Virus record (IMG/VR): IMGVR_UViG_3300049020_000030
Location: 1 to 29,704 of that record
Direction: 5' to 3' (one strand)
Source: a virus
Length of the DNA stretch: 29,704 nucleotides
Of the stretch, positions 7,574 to 15,920 are shown in pieces. Numbering within the stretch: the first letter of the stretch is position 1; every line of letters starts with the position of its first letter. A program made the position numbers and the translations under genes. The notes under the pieces were generated by a model. It worked only from the letters and a program-made list of their open reading frames with translations, searched no databases and was not told the origin of the DNA.

Positions 7574-9601
7574 ATGATCAACTTCGAAGACTTTTGTGTA
7601 GAACTTTTCCAAATCCTGCGCGCTTACGAGCGGGAAATGGTCCTCTACGACGCTACGGGGAACCGAGTGTACGAACCCAGTGAAGCCAGGAGATTTTACC
7701 TAACCGGTGACAATATCCTCATTTCCATATCGGAAAAGGGTGATGACAGTTCATTGAAGCTCTACTTGAGCCCTTCATTGAACTTAGCTCAAGTTATGGG
7801 CTTCATCGAAACATTGCGGGTTATGGCCACGAAGGCCAACCTGCTTTTCCATGTGAAGAAATTCAACAAGGAAATCAAACCACAGGACTTTGCCACCAAA
7901 GCGGCAGTAAATGAAAATCAGGAGCAAACAATGAATATTATGGAAGGCATGTACGGCACCAGCAGAAGCTCATACCTCAAGCTGGAAAACGCCCGTATGA
8001 TCGTCCGTCACGGCGCACGAATTAACGAAAACATGATTGGTAGCAGAGGTAGAAACATCCAAGCTATCTTCGTGGAAAACGCACAAGGCGAACGCTTTCT
8101 GTTCCCCGTAAATGTATTGGCTGGTGCTCGCGCCATGACCCAACACGTGAATCACGGCGGCTCCTTTGAAGACCAAGTTGGTGCACAGATCATCCGCATG
8201 GCCAACGACTTCAGAAATTTGGCCAAAGTTGCCCACCCGGGAGCCAAGAATCTGGTTGCTGATACTGAAGCATTTGCGCAAGTTCGTGAAAGTGCTATCT
8301 CGGCAATGAAGCAAAGCAAGTTGGCGTTTGCCCGTATTTCATCTGACCGCTCCTATGTTCGTGAAAGCGAAAAGCTGTCAGCTGCATCCGCTCTGATGGA
8401 AACCAGCGAAGACCTGAGCGAAACAATTGCTCAATTTACAGCTATTTTGGGTGAGAACTTCAGTGAAGCTGAAGTGAATACATATGCCCGTCTGTTGTCC
8501 CTGACTGAAACAATTTCTCAATTTGATGAAGTGACGGATGATGTCGTGGAAAACTTGGAAGAATTCCAAGGTAATGGTGGTTACAACGACGTTTCCGGAA
8601 TGGAAGTTGACGAACTGTTTGACTTCAAACCAGGTAATATGGTCCAAGTTAAGGGTGAAACTGCTGGTATGCACTTCAAGGTCATTGATGTGAACGGTGA
8701 CATCGTTACCGTTCGTGACGAGGAAGGCAATACGGGTAAGATGAATGCTGGTGAACTTGAACCAGTCAGCAGAGAGCATGTTGATCTCCCCATCACTAAC
8801 AACGAATCTATCCAACAATTTGAAGCATGGATGGAAGAATTTGAACCAGACAATTTCCTCAGAAAACAGAAGGTTGAGGAAATGCCCAGCATCTCTGATA
8901 TGAATTCTGGTTGGATGAAGGATAGTGATGCACAAGCTGGTGTTAGTCGCGTTCGTGGTGGTCACGAAACTGTGACAACCCGCAGTGGTACATTCAAGTC
9001 CATGGGACCAATCAAGAGCTCCAACATGGTGGCCGGTACCATCGTGATGGCATCATACAAGTCCTATAATCAAGGCGCTGATGTGGTAGAAGTTTTGGGC
9101 TACAGAACCGACCACTTCGCTGATGATGTTGAGTATCCGTCACTGAAGGCCATGGCTCAGAAGTTTGGTGCCAAGACTCTGGCCGCTCTGGATGAAGCAG
9201 TCAATGTGGCGAAGGGTGGCAAATACGGTAATGGCGTCTACATGTGCGTCAAGGATTTGGAAGACGGTACGAGTGGTGCCTGGTTCTATGTTTCCGGTGG
9301 TAGATTCTGCCGTGGTTCAGGTGCTGAACGTTTGTCATTCACCAAGTTGGAAAAGATGCCAGCTAACGAATCAATCGACGAAGCAGATGGCGATCTGACT
9401 ATGCATGACATCAAGAGCATGTTGCAACAATACAAGGGTGAATTGTCTTCCACGAGTCCATTCGATTCCAAGTATGGCAAGTTGCGCAGCCAGATTCGTG
9501 ATCTGGAAGTCCAACTGAAGAAGAGTGCTCCTTATGGCAAGGCAGTCTCCACAGTTGATGAAGCAGAGCGTCAACCCGGTGAAGACGAAAACAACGTCTA
9601 A
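7574..9601 (+). CDS. large conserved phage protein, 675 aa, unknown function
   Basis: Several regions can be told apart. Residues 1-105 form a small alpha/beta domain. Around residues 134-178, YLKLENARMIVRHGARINE and SRGRNIQAIFVE...GERFLFP form a segment of a type seen in other large environmental myoviruses, here followed by AGARAMTQHV. Residues 220-345 are helical. Residues 350-397 (MVQVKGETAGMHFKVIDVNG) have the short-strand pattern of a KOW/SH3-like fold. Residues 480-600 form another compact domain with GKYGNGVYMCV. The C-terminus is a short helical and acidic tail. A late-promoter box precedes it and no catalytic motif is visible. A virion or head-associated role is inferred from location after terL only. 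Confidence 0.75.
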   Translation: MINFEDFCVELFQILRAYEREMVLYDATGNRVYEPSEARRFYLTGDNILISISEKGDDSSLKLYLSPSLNLAQVMGFIETLRVMATKANLLFHVKKFNKEIKPQDFATKAAVNENQEQTMNIMEGMYGTSRSSYLKLENARMIVRHGARINENMIGSRGRNIQAIFVENAQGERFLFPVNVLAGARAMTQHVNHGGSFEDQVGAQIIRMANDFRNLAKVAHPGAKNLVADTEAFAQVRESAISAMKQSKLAFARISSDRSYVRESEKLSAASALMETSEDLSETIAQFTAILGENFSEAEVNTYARLLSLTETISQFDEVTDDVVENLEEFQGNGGYNDVSGMEVDELFDFKPGNMVQVKGETAGMHFKVIDVNGDIVTVRDEEGNTGKMNAGELEPVSREHVDLPITNNESIQQFEAWMEEFEPDNFLRKQKVEEMPSISDMNSGWMKDSDAQAGVSRVRGGHETVTTRSGTFKSMGPIKSSNMVAGTIVMASYKSYNQGADVVEVLGYRTDHFADDVEYPSLKAMAQKFGAKTLAALDEAVNVAKGGKYGNGVYMCVKDLEDGTSGAWFYVSGGRFCRGSGAERLSFTKLEKMPANESIDEADGDLTMHDIKSMLQQYKGELSSTSPFDSKYGKLRSQIRDLEVQLKKSAPYGKAVSTVDEAERQPGEDENNV

Positions 9602-9608
9602 TCACGAC

Positions 9609-9628
9609 GAAGAGGCCATGGCCTCTTC
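9609..9628 (+). terminator. perfect 20-bp palindrome / hairpin after the 675-aa gene
   Basis: GAAGAGGC and GCCTCTTC flank a CATG loop, and the whole 20 bases are a perfect palindrome starting seven bases after the stop. It is followed by CCCC rather than a U-tract, so it may be a weak terminator, an RNA-processing or stability element, or a protein-binding site. Confidence 0.45.
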
Positions 9629-9647
9629 CCCCTATGGAAAATACAAA

Positions 9648-11264
9648 ATGAACAATTTTAGAGACATGATTAACGCGATTGCAAAGTCAGTCGTAAACGA
9701 AACAGAACGTCAGTTCACAAACGAACAAGTACCTGGTTGGTACATGCTGGATGTTTCTACTGGTGAAATTGCTGACGGGCCATATGATACCAAGGAGCAA
9801 GCTCAAGAAAGTTCTGGGCTCGCGTCCGAGATGGCACAATATTGGACTGGTCGCAAATGGTCCACCGTTGATTCTTACCCAGAAGAACATTATCAAATGC
9901 TTCCCGATGGTACCAAAGTCACCATCAAGATTGGCAATGTCGATCAAGGTAAGACCGGAGTCATTCAAGGTGAAGACGAAAGTGATCCTGATGCAGGAAC
10001 TGAATGGGCTAGATATCGTATCTCCTTTCCAGATGGAGGTCACGTCTACAAGAAAAAGCATCAGTTCAATGTTGTTGGTATTGAAGAAGGAGTCATGGAA
10101 GCTCCTGCTGGTAAAACCCCCAATCCTGATAACCTGGGAGCTCTAGCTTCGTACATCTCTCGTGAATTTGCGGCAACAGCGGCAGACTGCCAGAAATACG
10201 CATCGCAAGATAGATCGTACGGTATTGGTGGTAATTTCAACGCCGCATCGTCGGGCAAAGTAGTAATTGACCGCAATGTTCATATGCCCGGCTCATACAA
10301 TACCAGTACCTATTTCAACGAAGTATTGAAAGTGGGGACTTCGATCAAGGGGGCGAAACCTCTAGACATCATTCGTGATTTGTTCCAGAAGATCTCTGAG
10401 AAAGCCAAGGTGTATGGTCTTGAGAAACGCAATGTGAGTCACGATGCTCTGTATTTTGATGTGGGCGTAGCCACAATGCAGGTCATGTACGAAGTTGGCT
10501 CCAATTATATGTGGATTGGTTACAACTGGTTGTCAAAGGCTAAGACCGAATCTGTATCTGAAGCAAGTGATCACGATCATACTGATGACTGTGAAGTTTG
10601 CAATCAGGATTTGATGGAACTCCCCGATATCGAGGACGGCATCATCGAAGGTGTGGATGACCTGGAAGAAGGTTTCTTTGATAAGACGACATCTAAGTAT
10701 TTCCCAGAAGCCACTAATTTGGACGATGCACACGCCGTTGATATGGCTTGGGAATGGATTCAAGTTGATATCAAGGACAATCCACAAGCTGATGAATCTG
10801 ATATTCATAGATTTGCTTTGTCAACCCAGCAAGAAAAGGGCCTCAGTGATAATGATACTCAATTCATCAGATTGCAGGCCGAAGAATTAGCGGCAAGAAA
10901 TAAACCAATGGACGAAGACTTGAATCACATGGGTGAACATGAATTCCAGTCATTCGGTGCATGGAGAGCCGCTTGTAAGAAGAGAAGCCCAGACGTATGG
11001 TTTGACGGCGATCGTGACATCGCAAACGCGATGGTTGGTCCTAATCCATACATCCAAGGAGAAACGATTTCCATGGGTGAATGGGATGGTGAAGTTGGGG
11101 TGATTTATGCTCCGATGCATGAAGCAACCGTGGATCGCAACAAAAACATCAAGCAGAATCAACCCGCAGATCTGATGGCTGAAATCACAGCTAAGGATGA
11201 AAACGGTGAAGACATGGATGCTACAGAAGTTTCTAGACTCAAGCAATTGGCGGGATTGAAATGA
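9648..11264 (+). CDS. hypothetical multidomain phage protein, 538 aa
   Basis: Start ATG 9648 (MNNFRDMINAI) is chosen because it follows the 9609-9628 hairpin and gives an N-terminus like the neighbouring proteins; in-frame ATGs at 9525 and 9618 would lie in the previous gene or in the palindrome. Visible parts: a KOW-like strand region at 84-145 (LPDGTKVTIKIGNVDQGKTGV), a central alpha/beta domain at 160-295, a possible metal site HDHTDDCEVC (309-318), acidic linker, a helical segment near 345-415, and a C-terminal tail SRLKQLAGLK. A short C-terminal LAGL-type tail is a feature I recall from several proteins of marine T4-like phages. It overlaps the next gene by ATGA. No enzyme function is recognised. 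Confidence 0.7.
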   Translation: MNNFRDMINAIAKSVVNETERQFTNEQVPGWYMLDVSTGEIADGPYDTKEQAQESSGLASEMAQYWTGRKWSTVDSYPEEHYQMLPDGTKVTIKIGNVDQGKTGVIQGEDESDPDAGTEWARYRISFPDGGHVYKKKHQFNVVGIEEGVMEAPAGKTPNPDNLGALASYISREFAATAADCQKYASQDRSYGIGGNFNAASSGKVVIDRNVHMPGSYNTSTYFNEVLKVGTSIKGAKPLDIIRDLFQKISEKAKVYGLEKRNVSHDALYFDVGVATMQVMYEVGSNYMWIGYNWLSKAKTESVSEASDHDHTDDCEVCNQDLMELPDIEDGIIEGVDDLEEGFFDKTTSKYFPEATNLDDAHAVDMAWEWIQVDIKDNPQADESDIHRFALSTQQEKGLSDNDTQFIRLQAEELAARNKPMDEDLNHMGEHEFQSFGAWRAACKKRSPDVWFDGDRDIANAMVGPNPYIQGETISMGEWDGEVGVIYAPMHEATVDRNKNIKQNQPADLMAEITAKDENGEDMDATEVSRLKQLAGLK

Positions 11265-12484
11265 AAGACATCAGAAAGTACATGGACCTGATGGGTAACC
11301 CAGCCCCCCAAGTCCTTACTGAGGGCAGGAAAACCCTCAAAGACTACCTGACCGAAACGGAAAATTCTTTGGCCGAGGCACCGAAGAAATCTGAAATCCA
11401 ATTGATGGCGTCCAAAGTGTTGCCACGTGGTGCCAAGGAAGAACCGCTCACTGGTCGAATGGTCTACGTCAAACAGGGTGGTCTTGACTCAGTCGCTACG
11501 ATGGAAGAAAAGATCATCGCCAAACTGAAAGAAGTTGGCTTCGTCAAAATGCCATCAAAGGGCGAAGAAAACATTTTCAAATTGGATAACTGGATGGTAA
11601 CCACAAGGGTCAGCTATGGCGGCGGGTACAAGTACGCTAACATGAGTGCTATTCTGACTTCTGTTCAAGAGAATGATTCCAATCTTGCTGAAGGATCATT
11701 TGTAGTAAAGTCATTGGACGGGGTCGAGAAGAGATTTAAAACTTTGGGCCCTGAAGCTGATGCTTGGCAAAAGAGCTTGTCACCGCAAGCTCAGAAAGCA
11801 GAAGTCAACAAGGACCTAAGAGACCAAAGCAAACAAAAAGCAGAGGCTATGAACGCCACTATTTGGTCTTCCATCAATGGTCCATGGGAATGGACCGAGC
11901 TGGATTGGATTGACATCGTGCAAACCTTCATAGTGCCAGATCTGATTTCCAAGCTCAAAGGCCAACCAGTCAGCGCGCAAGTTAAAGATGCCTTAATTGA
12001 CGCCAGGAATGGTGATTTGTTCGCACTGCTGAAGATATTTGATTCCGTGACCCGCAACATGAAAATGGGGAACAGTTTCAGTTCTTGGGCCAAATCGATG
12101 CAAGGTGGTAGAATGGAAAGCATCGAAGATGGTGAAGCAGATATGCTGGACGAAGCACCTATGAGTGACAGCAGGAAAGCTATCAAACAATTCCTCACTG
12201 CCAATGGTTGGGTCAAGCAAGAGTTCAGAAAGAGTCGTCAAGGAACTAGAACTTGGTTGAAACAACGCTCACCAAAGAACACACCCAAGATGTCAAAGGA
12301 AGAATACTTAACTCAACTGTTGGCCGATCTGCATTCTAATGGCATTGAAGGTAATATTGGTGATGGATATAAGCGTGATTCCATAATTGGTTCTGATTGG
12401 ACACTAACTGTCCAAAATGACACGGGCGTTATAGGCGTGTTGTTGTCGTTGCGGGACACCCCGGATGATGGCATGGATTGGTAA
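11261..12484 (+). CDS. hypothetical protein, 407 aa, N-terminus with LxE sites
   Basis: The start overlaps the preceding stop as ATGA. The first 40 residues contain three sequences that fit the T4 prohead-protease consensus (L/I)-x-E: LTE/G (19-22), YLTE/T (29-33) and LAE/A (37-40), suggesting a removable N-terminal segment. Two later segments have a similar small alpha/beta layout, one at about 76-130 (KLKEVGFVKMPSKGE, then NMSAILT) and one at about 305-400 (AIKQFLTANGWVKQEF, then TLTVQNDTGVIGVLLSL), which may be a duplicated domain. The protein ends before a strong hairpin terminator. Function is unknown; a role in the head or as an internal protein is an inference from the N-terminus and position. 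Confidence 0.65.
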   Translation: MKDIRKYMDLMGNPAPQVLTEGRKTLKDYLTETENSLAEAPKKSEIQLMASKVLPRGAKEEPLTGRMVYVKQGGLDSVATMEEKIIAKLKEVGFVKMPSKGEENIFKLDNWMVTTRVSYGGGYKYANMSAILTSVQENDSNLAEGSFVVKSLDGVEKRFKTLGPEADAWQKSLSPQAQKAEVNKDLRDQSKQKAEAMNATIWSSINGPWEWTELDWIDIVQTFIVPDLISKLKGQPVSAQVKDALIDARNGDLFALLKIFDSVTRNMKMGNSFSSWAKSMQGGRMESIEDGEADMLDEAPMSDSRKAIKQFLTANGWVKQEFRKSRQGTRTWLKQRSPKNTPKMSKEEYLTQLLADLHSNGIEGNIGDGYKRDSIIGSDWTLTVQNDTGVIGVLLSLRDTPDDGMDW

Positions 12485-12503
12485 GTCAAACCTTGCATCC
12501 ATT

Positions 12504-12530
12504 GAAAACGCCAGTTATACTGGCGTTTTC
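12504..12530 (+). terminator. intrinsic terminator
   Basis: A perfect 11-bp stem GAAAACGCCAG / CTGGCGTTTTC with loop TTATA lies 19 bases after the 407-aa gene; the right arm supplies the U-tract. Confidence 0.8.
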
Positions 12531-12544
12531 ATCATTGGAATCAT

Positions 12545-12922
12545 ATGAACTACGTCAAGTTGTCGGCAGAGGAAGCCCAAAAGTATCGTGATGATGCGGA
12601 ATCTGTTCTTCGGATCAATTCCATCAAGTATCGGATTCAGTCACTGTCTGGGAAGATTCCGGAAAACTTCCGAAAGCTGGAAACCCTCCTTGGTGTTCCT
12701 TTCCCACAAAGAGATTACGACGTGGTGGCTGAGCAAATTCGAATCACCCATATGCGCCCAACGGAGTTTGTCAATGGTGCTACTCACGACGTGTCGGACG
12801 CAAACTATCTGGAAATGTTGGAAGCCGCATGGAAACGTCTCAACTCCCAGAACAATGAACTAGTTCACCAAATTGGTAACATCAATTGGGAAAAGAACAT
12901 GGGCCCACTTACAAAGGTTTGA
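12545..12922 (+). CDS. hypothetical protein, 125 aa
   Basis: The gene begins 14 bases after the terminator hairpin and codes for a mostly helical, charged protein (MNYVKLSAEEAQKYRDDAESVL; NYLEMLEAAWKRLNSQNNELVHQIG). No motif of a known family is visible. The stop is followed by the GTG start of the next gene one base later, so the two are probably cotranslated. No strong promoter or Shine-Dalgarno is seen before its ATG, and it may depend on read-through of the upstream terminator. Confidence 0.6.
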   Translation: MNYVKLSAEEAQKYRDDAESVLRINSIKYRIQSLSGKIPENFRKLETLLGVPFPQRDYDVVAEQIRITHMRPTEFVNGATHDVSDANYLEMLEAAWKRLNSQNNELVHQIGNINWEKNMGPLTKV

Positions 12923-12923
12923 T

Positions 12924-13292
12924 GTGTCAACTACTGATTCCTTGTTTTCCATCGATGCACAAATCGCGATCGCCAAGGAAGCAATCTTGGCATTTTGCAA
13001 AGATACCAAGAATCCATTGGATGAACGAATCAAAGTGTTCTCGTCAACACCTGGCAATCTGACGACTCATTGTTCGTGGACTATCACATTAAAACTTTTC
13101 GATCGTAAACACCGTCCGATAGAATGGTACGATGACTTTGGTATTGATAGATATCAAACAGTTAATTTGCGGAGATTCATCGAAAGTAAAGATGAACATT
13201 ATGGTACTGCAGAATGGAGTGATGAAAAATTCAAAGACTTTCAAGAAGCAGTATTGGCATGTGGTTATCATTCATTCTCAAACGATTGGTAA
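12924..13292 (+). CDS. hypothetical protein, 122 aa, GTG start
   Basis: GTG 12924 is preferred: it is one base after the previous stop and has AAAGG six bases upstream, whereas a longer in-frame start would lie well inside the upstream gene. The N-terminal third is helical (AQIAIAKEAILAFCKD), the middle has alternating strands around TTHCSWTITLKLFDR, and the end is helical with DEKFKDFQEAVLACGYH. No family is recognised. It is followed by a 194-base gap containing a terminator and a late-promoter box. Confidence 0.6.
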   Translation: MSTTDSLFSIDAQIAIAKEAILAFCKDTKNPLDERIKVFSSTPGNLTTHCSWTITLKLFDRKHRPIEWYDDFGIDRYQTVNLRRFIESKDEHYGTAEWSDEKFKDFQEAVLACGYHSFSNDW

Positions 13293-13357
13293 TTGATTGA
13301 CAAAATAATCTGAAAAGATGTCATAAACATTTTGCCCCAGAAGTTGAGTTAACGCAG

Positions 13358-13394
13358 AATAGCTACATGGTTTAAGAGACCTGTAGCTATTTTC
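13358..13394 (+). terminator. intrinsic terminator
   Basis: A 10-bp stem AATAGCTACA / TGTAGCTATT, with a further GG/CC pair next to the loop, ends in TTTC in the gap before the ssDNA-binding protein gene. Confidence 0.7.
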
Positions 13395-13408
13395 TGTTTA
13401 TCGCGGAA

Positions 13409-13416
13409 GATAAATA
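13409..13416 (+). promoter_or_regulatory. late promoter candidate, GATAAATA
   Basis: GATAAATA follows the terminator at 13358-13394 and precedes the gp32-like gene. It is 19 bases before an in-frame ATG at 13436 and 70 bases before the preferred start at 13487. Confidence 0.45.
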
Positions 13417-13486
13417 GATTTGATACGGAAGTGAAATGCTTTCGATCATGGCAAACTTTAACTACAACAATAAAAGGCAAATCAAA

Positions 13487-14461
13487 ATGGCATCATTGGC
13501 ACAAATCCAAGCTAAACTTCTCGAGCAAGCTAACAAAAGCACTGGCGAACGCTCACAATCTTCTTCCAGCGGTGATAACGCAAGTTACCCTTTCTGGAAC
13601 GTACCTGAAAACACTTCCGCTCAAATCCGTTTCCTCCCTGACGCTGATCCTTCAAACGTCTTCTTCTGGGTAGAACGCCAGATCATCAAGCTGCCTTTCC
13701 AAGGCGTGCTGGGTCGTGATGACAAGCCAGTGGAAGTTCAAGTTCCATGTGTGGACATGTTCGGTGATTCCTGCCCTATCACCAACGCAATTCGTCCATG
13801 GTGGAAAGATGAATCCAAGAAGGACCTGGCCCGCACCTATTACAAGAAGAAGAGCTATCTCTTCCAAGGTTTTGTGGTCGCAAGCCCATTCGAAGAACAA
13901 ACTGTTCCCGAAAATCCAATCCGTCGCTTCGTTATCAACCCGTCCATCTATGAAATCATCAAGAACTCCCTGATGAATCCTGAAATGGAAGATATGCCTA
14001 CCGATTATATCGGTGGTCGTGACTTCAAGTTGACCAAGACGAAGAAGGGCGAATACGCAAACTACGGCACGTCACAGTGGTCGTTCAAGACTCGTTCCCT
14101 GAACGAAGCTGAACTGGCTGGTATTGACCAACACGGTTTGTTCGATCTGAAGACTTTCCTGGGCCCACGTCCAGACAAGGATGGCATCGCAATGATCCAA
14201 GCCATGTTTGAAGACAGCCTGGCCGGTCGTCCGTTCGATGTGAACTCCTATGGCGCAGTATATCGTCCATTCGGTATGAAGGGTGGCGCAGCTCCAGCGG
14301 CTACGACTTCCCAAGCTGCTGCCCAATCGTCCTCACCAGCCCCTTGGGAAGACGATTCCCAAGCCTCCGCACCTACTCCTGTAGCGGCGTCTACTGGTGC
14401 AAAGCCTAGCGCTCAAGAGCTGCTGGCCCGCATCAAGCAAAAGACTCTGAACCAACAGTAA
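13487..14461 (+). CDS. 32: single-stranded DNA-binding protein (gp32-like)
   Basis: The 324-residue protein has the T4 gp32 plan: an N-terminal helix for cooperativity (SLAQIQAKLLEQ), a core OB-fold opening with ASYPFWNVPENTSAQIRFLPDADP (residues 32-55), and a C-terminal Ser/Ala/Pro-rich tail with acidic patches (APWEDDSQ). It coats ssDNA in replication and recombination and should work with the UvsX and UvsY-like proteins encoded next. The gp32 zinc ribbon looks lost: only Cys88 and Cys96 remain and the third Cys of the CPxC motif is Thr. ATG 13487 is chosen because an extension to 13436 would add an AGG codon while the rest uses CGC/CGT for Arg. The codon choice suggests high expression. 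Confidence 0.9.
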   Translation: MASLAQIQAKLLEQANKSTGERSQSSSSGDNASYPFWNVPENTSAQIRFLPDADPSNVFFWVERQIIKLPFQGVLGRDDKPVEVQVPCVDMFGDSCPITNAIRPWWKDESKKDLARTYYKKKSYLFQGFVVASPFEEQTVPENPIRRFVINPSIYEIIKNSLMNPEMEDMPTDYIGGRDFKLTKTKKGEYANYGTSQWSFKTRSLNEAELAGIDQHGLFDLKTFLGPRPDKDGIAMIQAMFEDSLAGRPFDVNSYGAVYRPFGMKGGAAPAATTSQAAAQSSSPAPWEDDSQASAPTPVAASTGAKPSAQELLARIKQKTLNQQ

Positions 14462-14470
14462 TGGTAAAAT

Positions 14471-14496
14471 AATTCAGGATTATCAAAACCTGAATT
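14471..14496 (+). terminator. hairpin after the ssb gene
   Basis: AATTCAGG and CCTGAATT form an 8-bp stem with a 10-base A-rich loop, ten bases after the stop. There is no U-tract, so termination may be partial, or the element may protect the 3' end of an abundant mRNA. Confidence 0.45.
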
Positions 14497-14504
14497 AGCG
14501 TTAA

Positions 14505-14535
14505 TTGGTAAGGGGATATAGAATCCCCTTACCAA
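14505..14535 (+). terminator. second, stronger hairpin between ssb and uvsX
   Basis: TTGGTAAGGGGA and TCCCCTTACCAA form a perfect 12-bp stem with a 7-base loop. There is no U-tract. Placed between two strongly needed genes, it may be a processing or attenuation site that sets the ssb-to-uvsX ratio. Confidence 0.5.
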
Positions 14536-14581
14536 CCTTACGGCGCAATGTCGTGAGTTTTAGGCAAAAGAAGAATAACAA

Positions 14582-15673
14582 ATGAAGCCATTAGATCTAT
14601 CAAAATTCCGAACGAATATTACAAAGTCTATCAATGGCATTAGTACCGGTTTCAACGACCCATCAACTTGGATCTCAACTGGTAACTATTGCCTCAATTA
14701 CTTGATCTCTGACGATTTTCATCGTGGTGTCCCATTGGGCAAGTCAACGATGTTTGCAGGTCAATCAGGTTCTGGTAAGTCTTTTGTGGTGTCGGGCAAT
14801 ATTGTCCGTGAAGCCCAGAAGAAAGGTGTTTTTGTGGTCTTGATTGACACAGAAAATGCATTGGATGAAGCATGGTTGAAAGCACTTGGTGTTGACACTG
14901 CCGAAGATAAGTTGATGCGTATCAGCGCAGCAATGATCGACGACGTGGCAAAGGTCATCAGTGATTTCATGGTCGAATACAAGTCAAACTACAGCTCAGA
15001 GAAGAAAGAAGATCGTCCGAAGGTGATGTTCGTTATCGACTCCCTGGGTATGTTGATGACCCCTACTGACGTTGCGCAGTTTGAAAAGGGTGAAATGAAG
15101 GGTGACATGGGTCGTAAGCCCAAGGCACTCAAGGCGTTGGTAACCAACGTGACTAACATGTTTGGTGAGTTTGACATTGGTCTGGTTACAACCAACCACT
15201 CGTACGCGTCACAAGACATGTTTGATCCTGATGACAAAATCTCAGGTGGTCAAGGTGTTGTTTACGCCGCGTCAATCGTGGTTGCAATGCAACGTCGCAA
15301 GCTGAAGGAAGATTCAGACGGCAACAAGGTTGCCGACGTTACGGGTATTCGTGCTGCTATCAAGATCATGAAGTCCCGTTATGCGAAGCCTTTTGAAAGT
15401 ATGGAAATCAAGATTCCATATGACACTGGTATGAATCCCTACAGTGGATTGGTTGATCTGTTTGAAGCGCGTGCAGTCTTGGCCAAGTCTGGAAACAAAC
15501 TTGAATATATAGACAATGACGGCGTTTCAACCAAGCTGTTCCGTAAGGAATGGGAAGCCAACAAAGATGGCATCTTGGATACGATCATGCGCGAATGGGC
15601 AGGCCGTCAAGAGAAACAACCAGTGGCAGTAGATGCCACTGAAGAAACTTTTGAGGAAACAGATGAACAGTGA
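14582..15673 (+). CDS. uvsX: UvsX recombinase, RecA/Rad51-like
   Basis: The 363-residue protein carries Walker A GQSGSGKS (60-67), the DTENALDE strand (89-96) that holds the catalytic Glu of RecA-type ATPases, Walker B VMFVID (148-153) and a conserved TTNHSY segment near residue 204 followed by SGGQGVVYAA, typical of the DNA-binding loop 2 region. It forms filaments on ssDNA and drives strand exchange, repair and recombination-dependent replication. A purine-rich AAGAAGAATAACAA precedes ATG 14582. The C-terminal tail is acidic (EETFEETDEQ), as in RecA-type proteins. Its last bases overlap the next gene by 11. Confidence 0.95.
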   Translation: MKPLDLSKFRTNITKSINGISTGFNDPSTWISTGNYCLNYLISDDFHRGVPLGKSTMFAGQSGSGKSFVVSGNIVREAQKKGVFVVLIDTENALDEAWLKALGVDTAEDKLMRISAAMIDDVAKVISDFMVEYKSNYSSEKKEDRPKVMFVIDSLGMLMTPTDVAQFEKGEMKGDMGRKPKALKALVTNVTNMFGEFDIGLVTTNHSYASQDMFDPDDKISGGQGVVYAASIVVAMQRRKLKEDSDGNKVADVTGIRAAIKIMKSRYAKPFESMEIKIPYDTGMNPYSGLVDLFEARAVLAKSGNKLEYIDNDGVSTKLFRKEWEANKDGILDTIMREWAGRQEKQPVAVDATEETFEETDEQ

Positions 15674-15911
15674 ATCCAGGTTGATTCTAGAAAACTGGGA
15701 AACGGTACGGGACTTTGTCCCTGCCAATAAACGCCTAGACGTGGCTATACAATGGCTACGATCTTTTGAAGAATTTGGAGTCGACCCAGGAGATTTTCAT
15801 GATCTCGTGGGCGAAGACAAAATCTTGGAAGAAGCATATCACGTGCTTTTTGGCGAAGACCCGGAAGAAGAACTGAGCGAAGACGCGTTTGAATACGACG
15901 ACGATAATTGA
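15663..15911 (+). CDS. small acidic protein linked to uvsX, 82 aa
   Basis: ATG 15663 lies within the 3' end of uvsX with GAGGAAACAG just upstream, giving MNSESRLILENWETVRDFVP. The body is a helical bundle-like domain with regular hydrophobic spacing (RLDVAIQWLRSFEEFGVDP) and the tail is very acidic (EELSEDAFEYDDDN). Small proteins of this look occur next to uvsX in other T4-like phages, to my recollection without known function. A role with recombinase or SSB is an inference from the gene order. The next gene starts nine bases after its stop. Confidence 0.65.
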   Translation: MNSESRLILENWETVRDFVPANKRLDVAIQWLRSFEEFGVDPGDFHDLVGEDKILEEAYHVLFGEDPEEELSEDAFEYDDDN

Positions 15912-15920
15912 AAGAACAAG

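Noticed and set aside
8378-8965. 195-codon minus-strand open frame opposite the 675-aa gene
   Set aside because: It is antisense to a clearly coding frame, has a composition typical of reverse reading (many His, Phe, Val) and no ribosome-binding site.
9525-9647. Upstream extension of the 538-aa protein to an ATG at 9525 or 9618
   Set aside because: The extension lies in the end of the previous gene and in the 20-bp palindrome; ATG 9648 comes after both.
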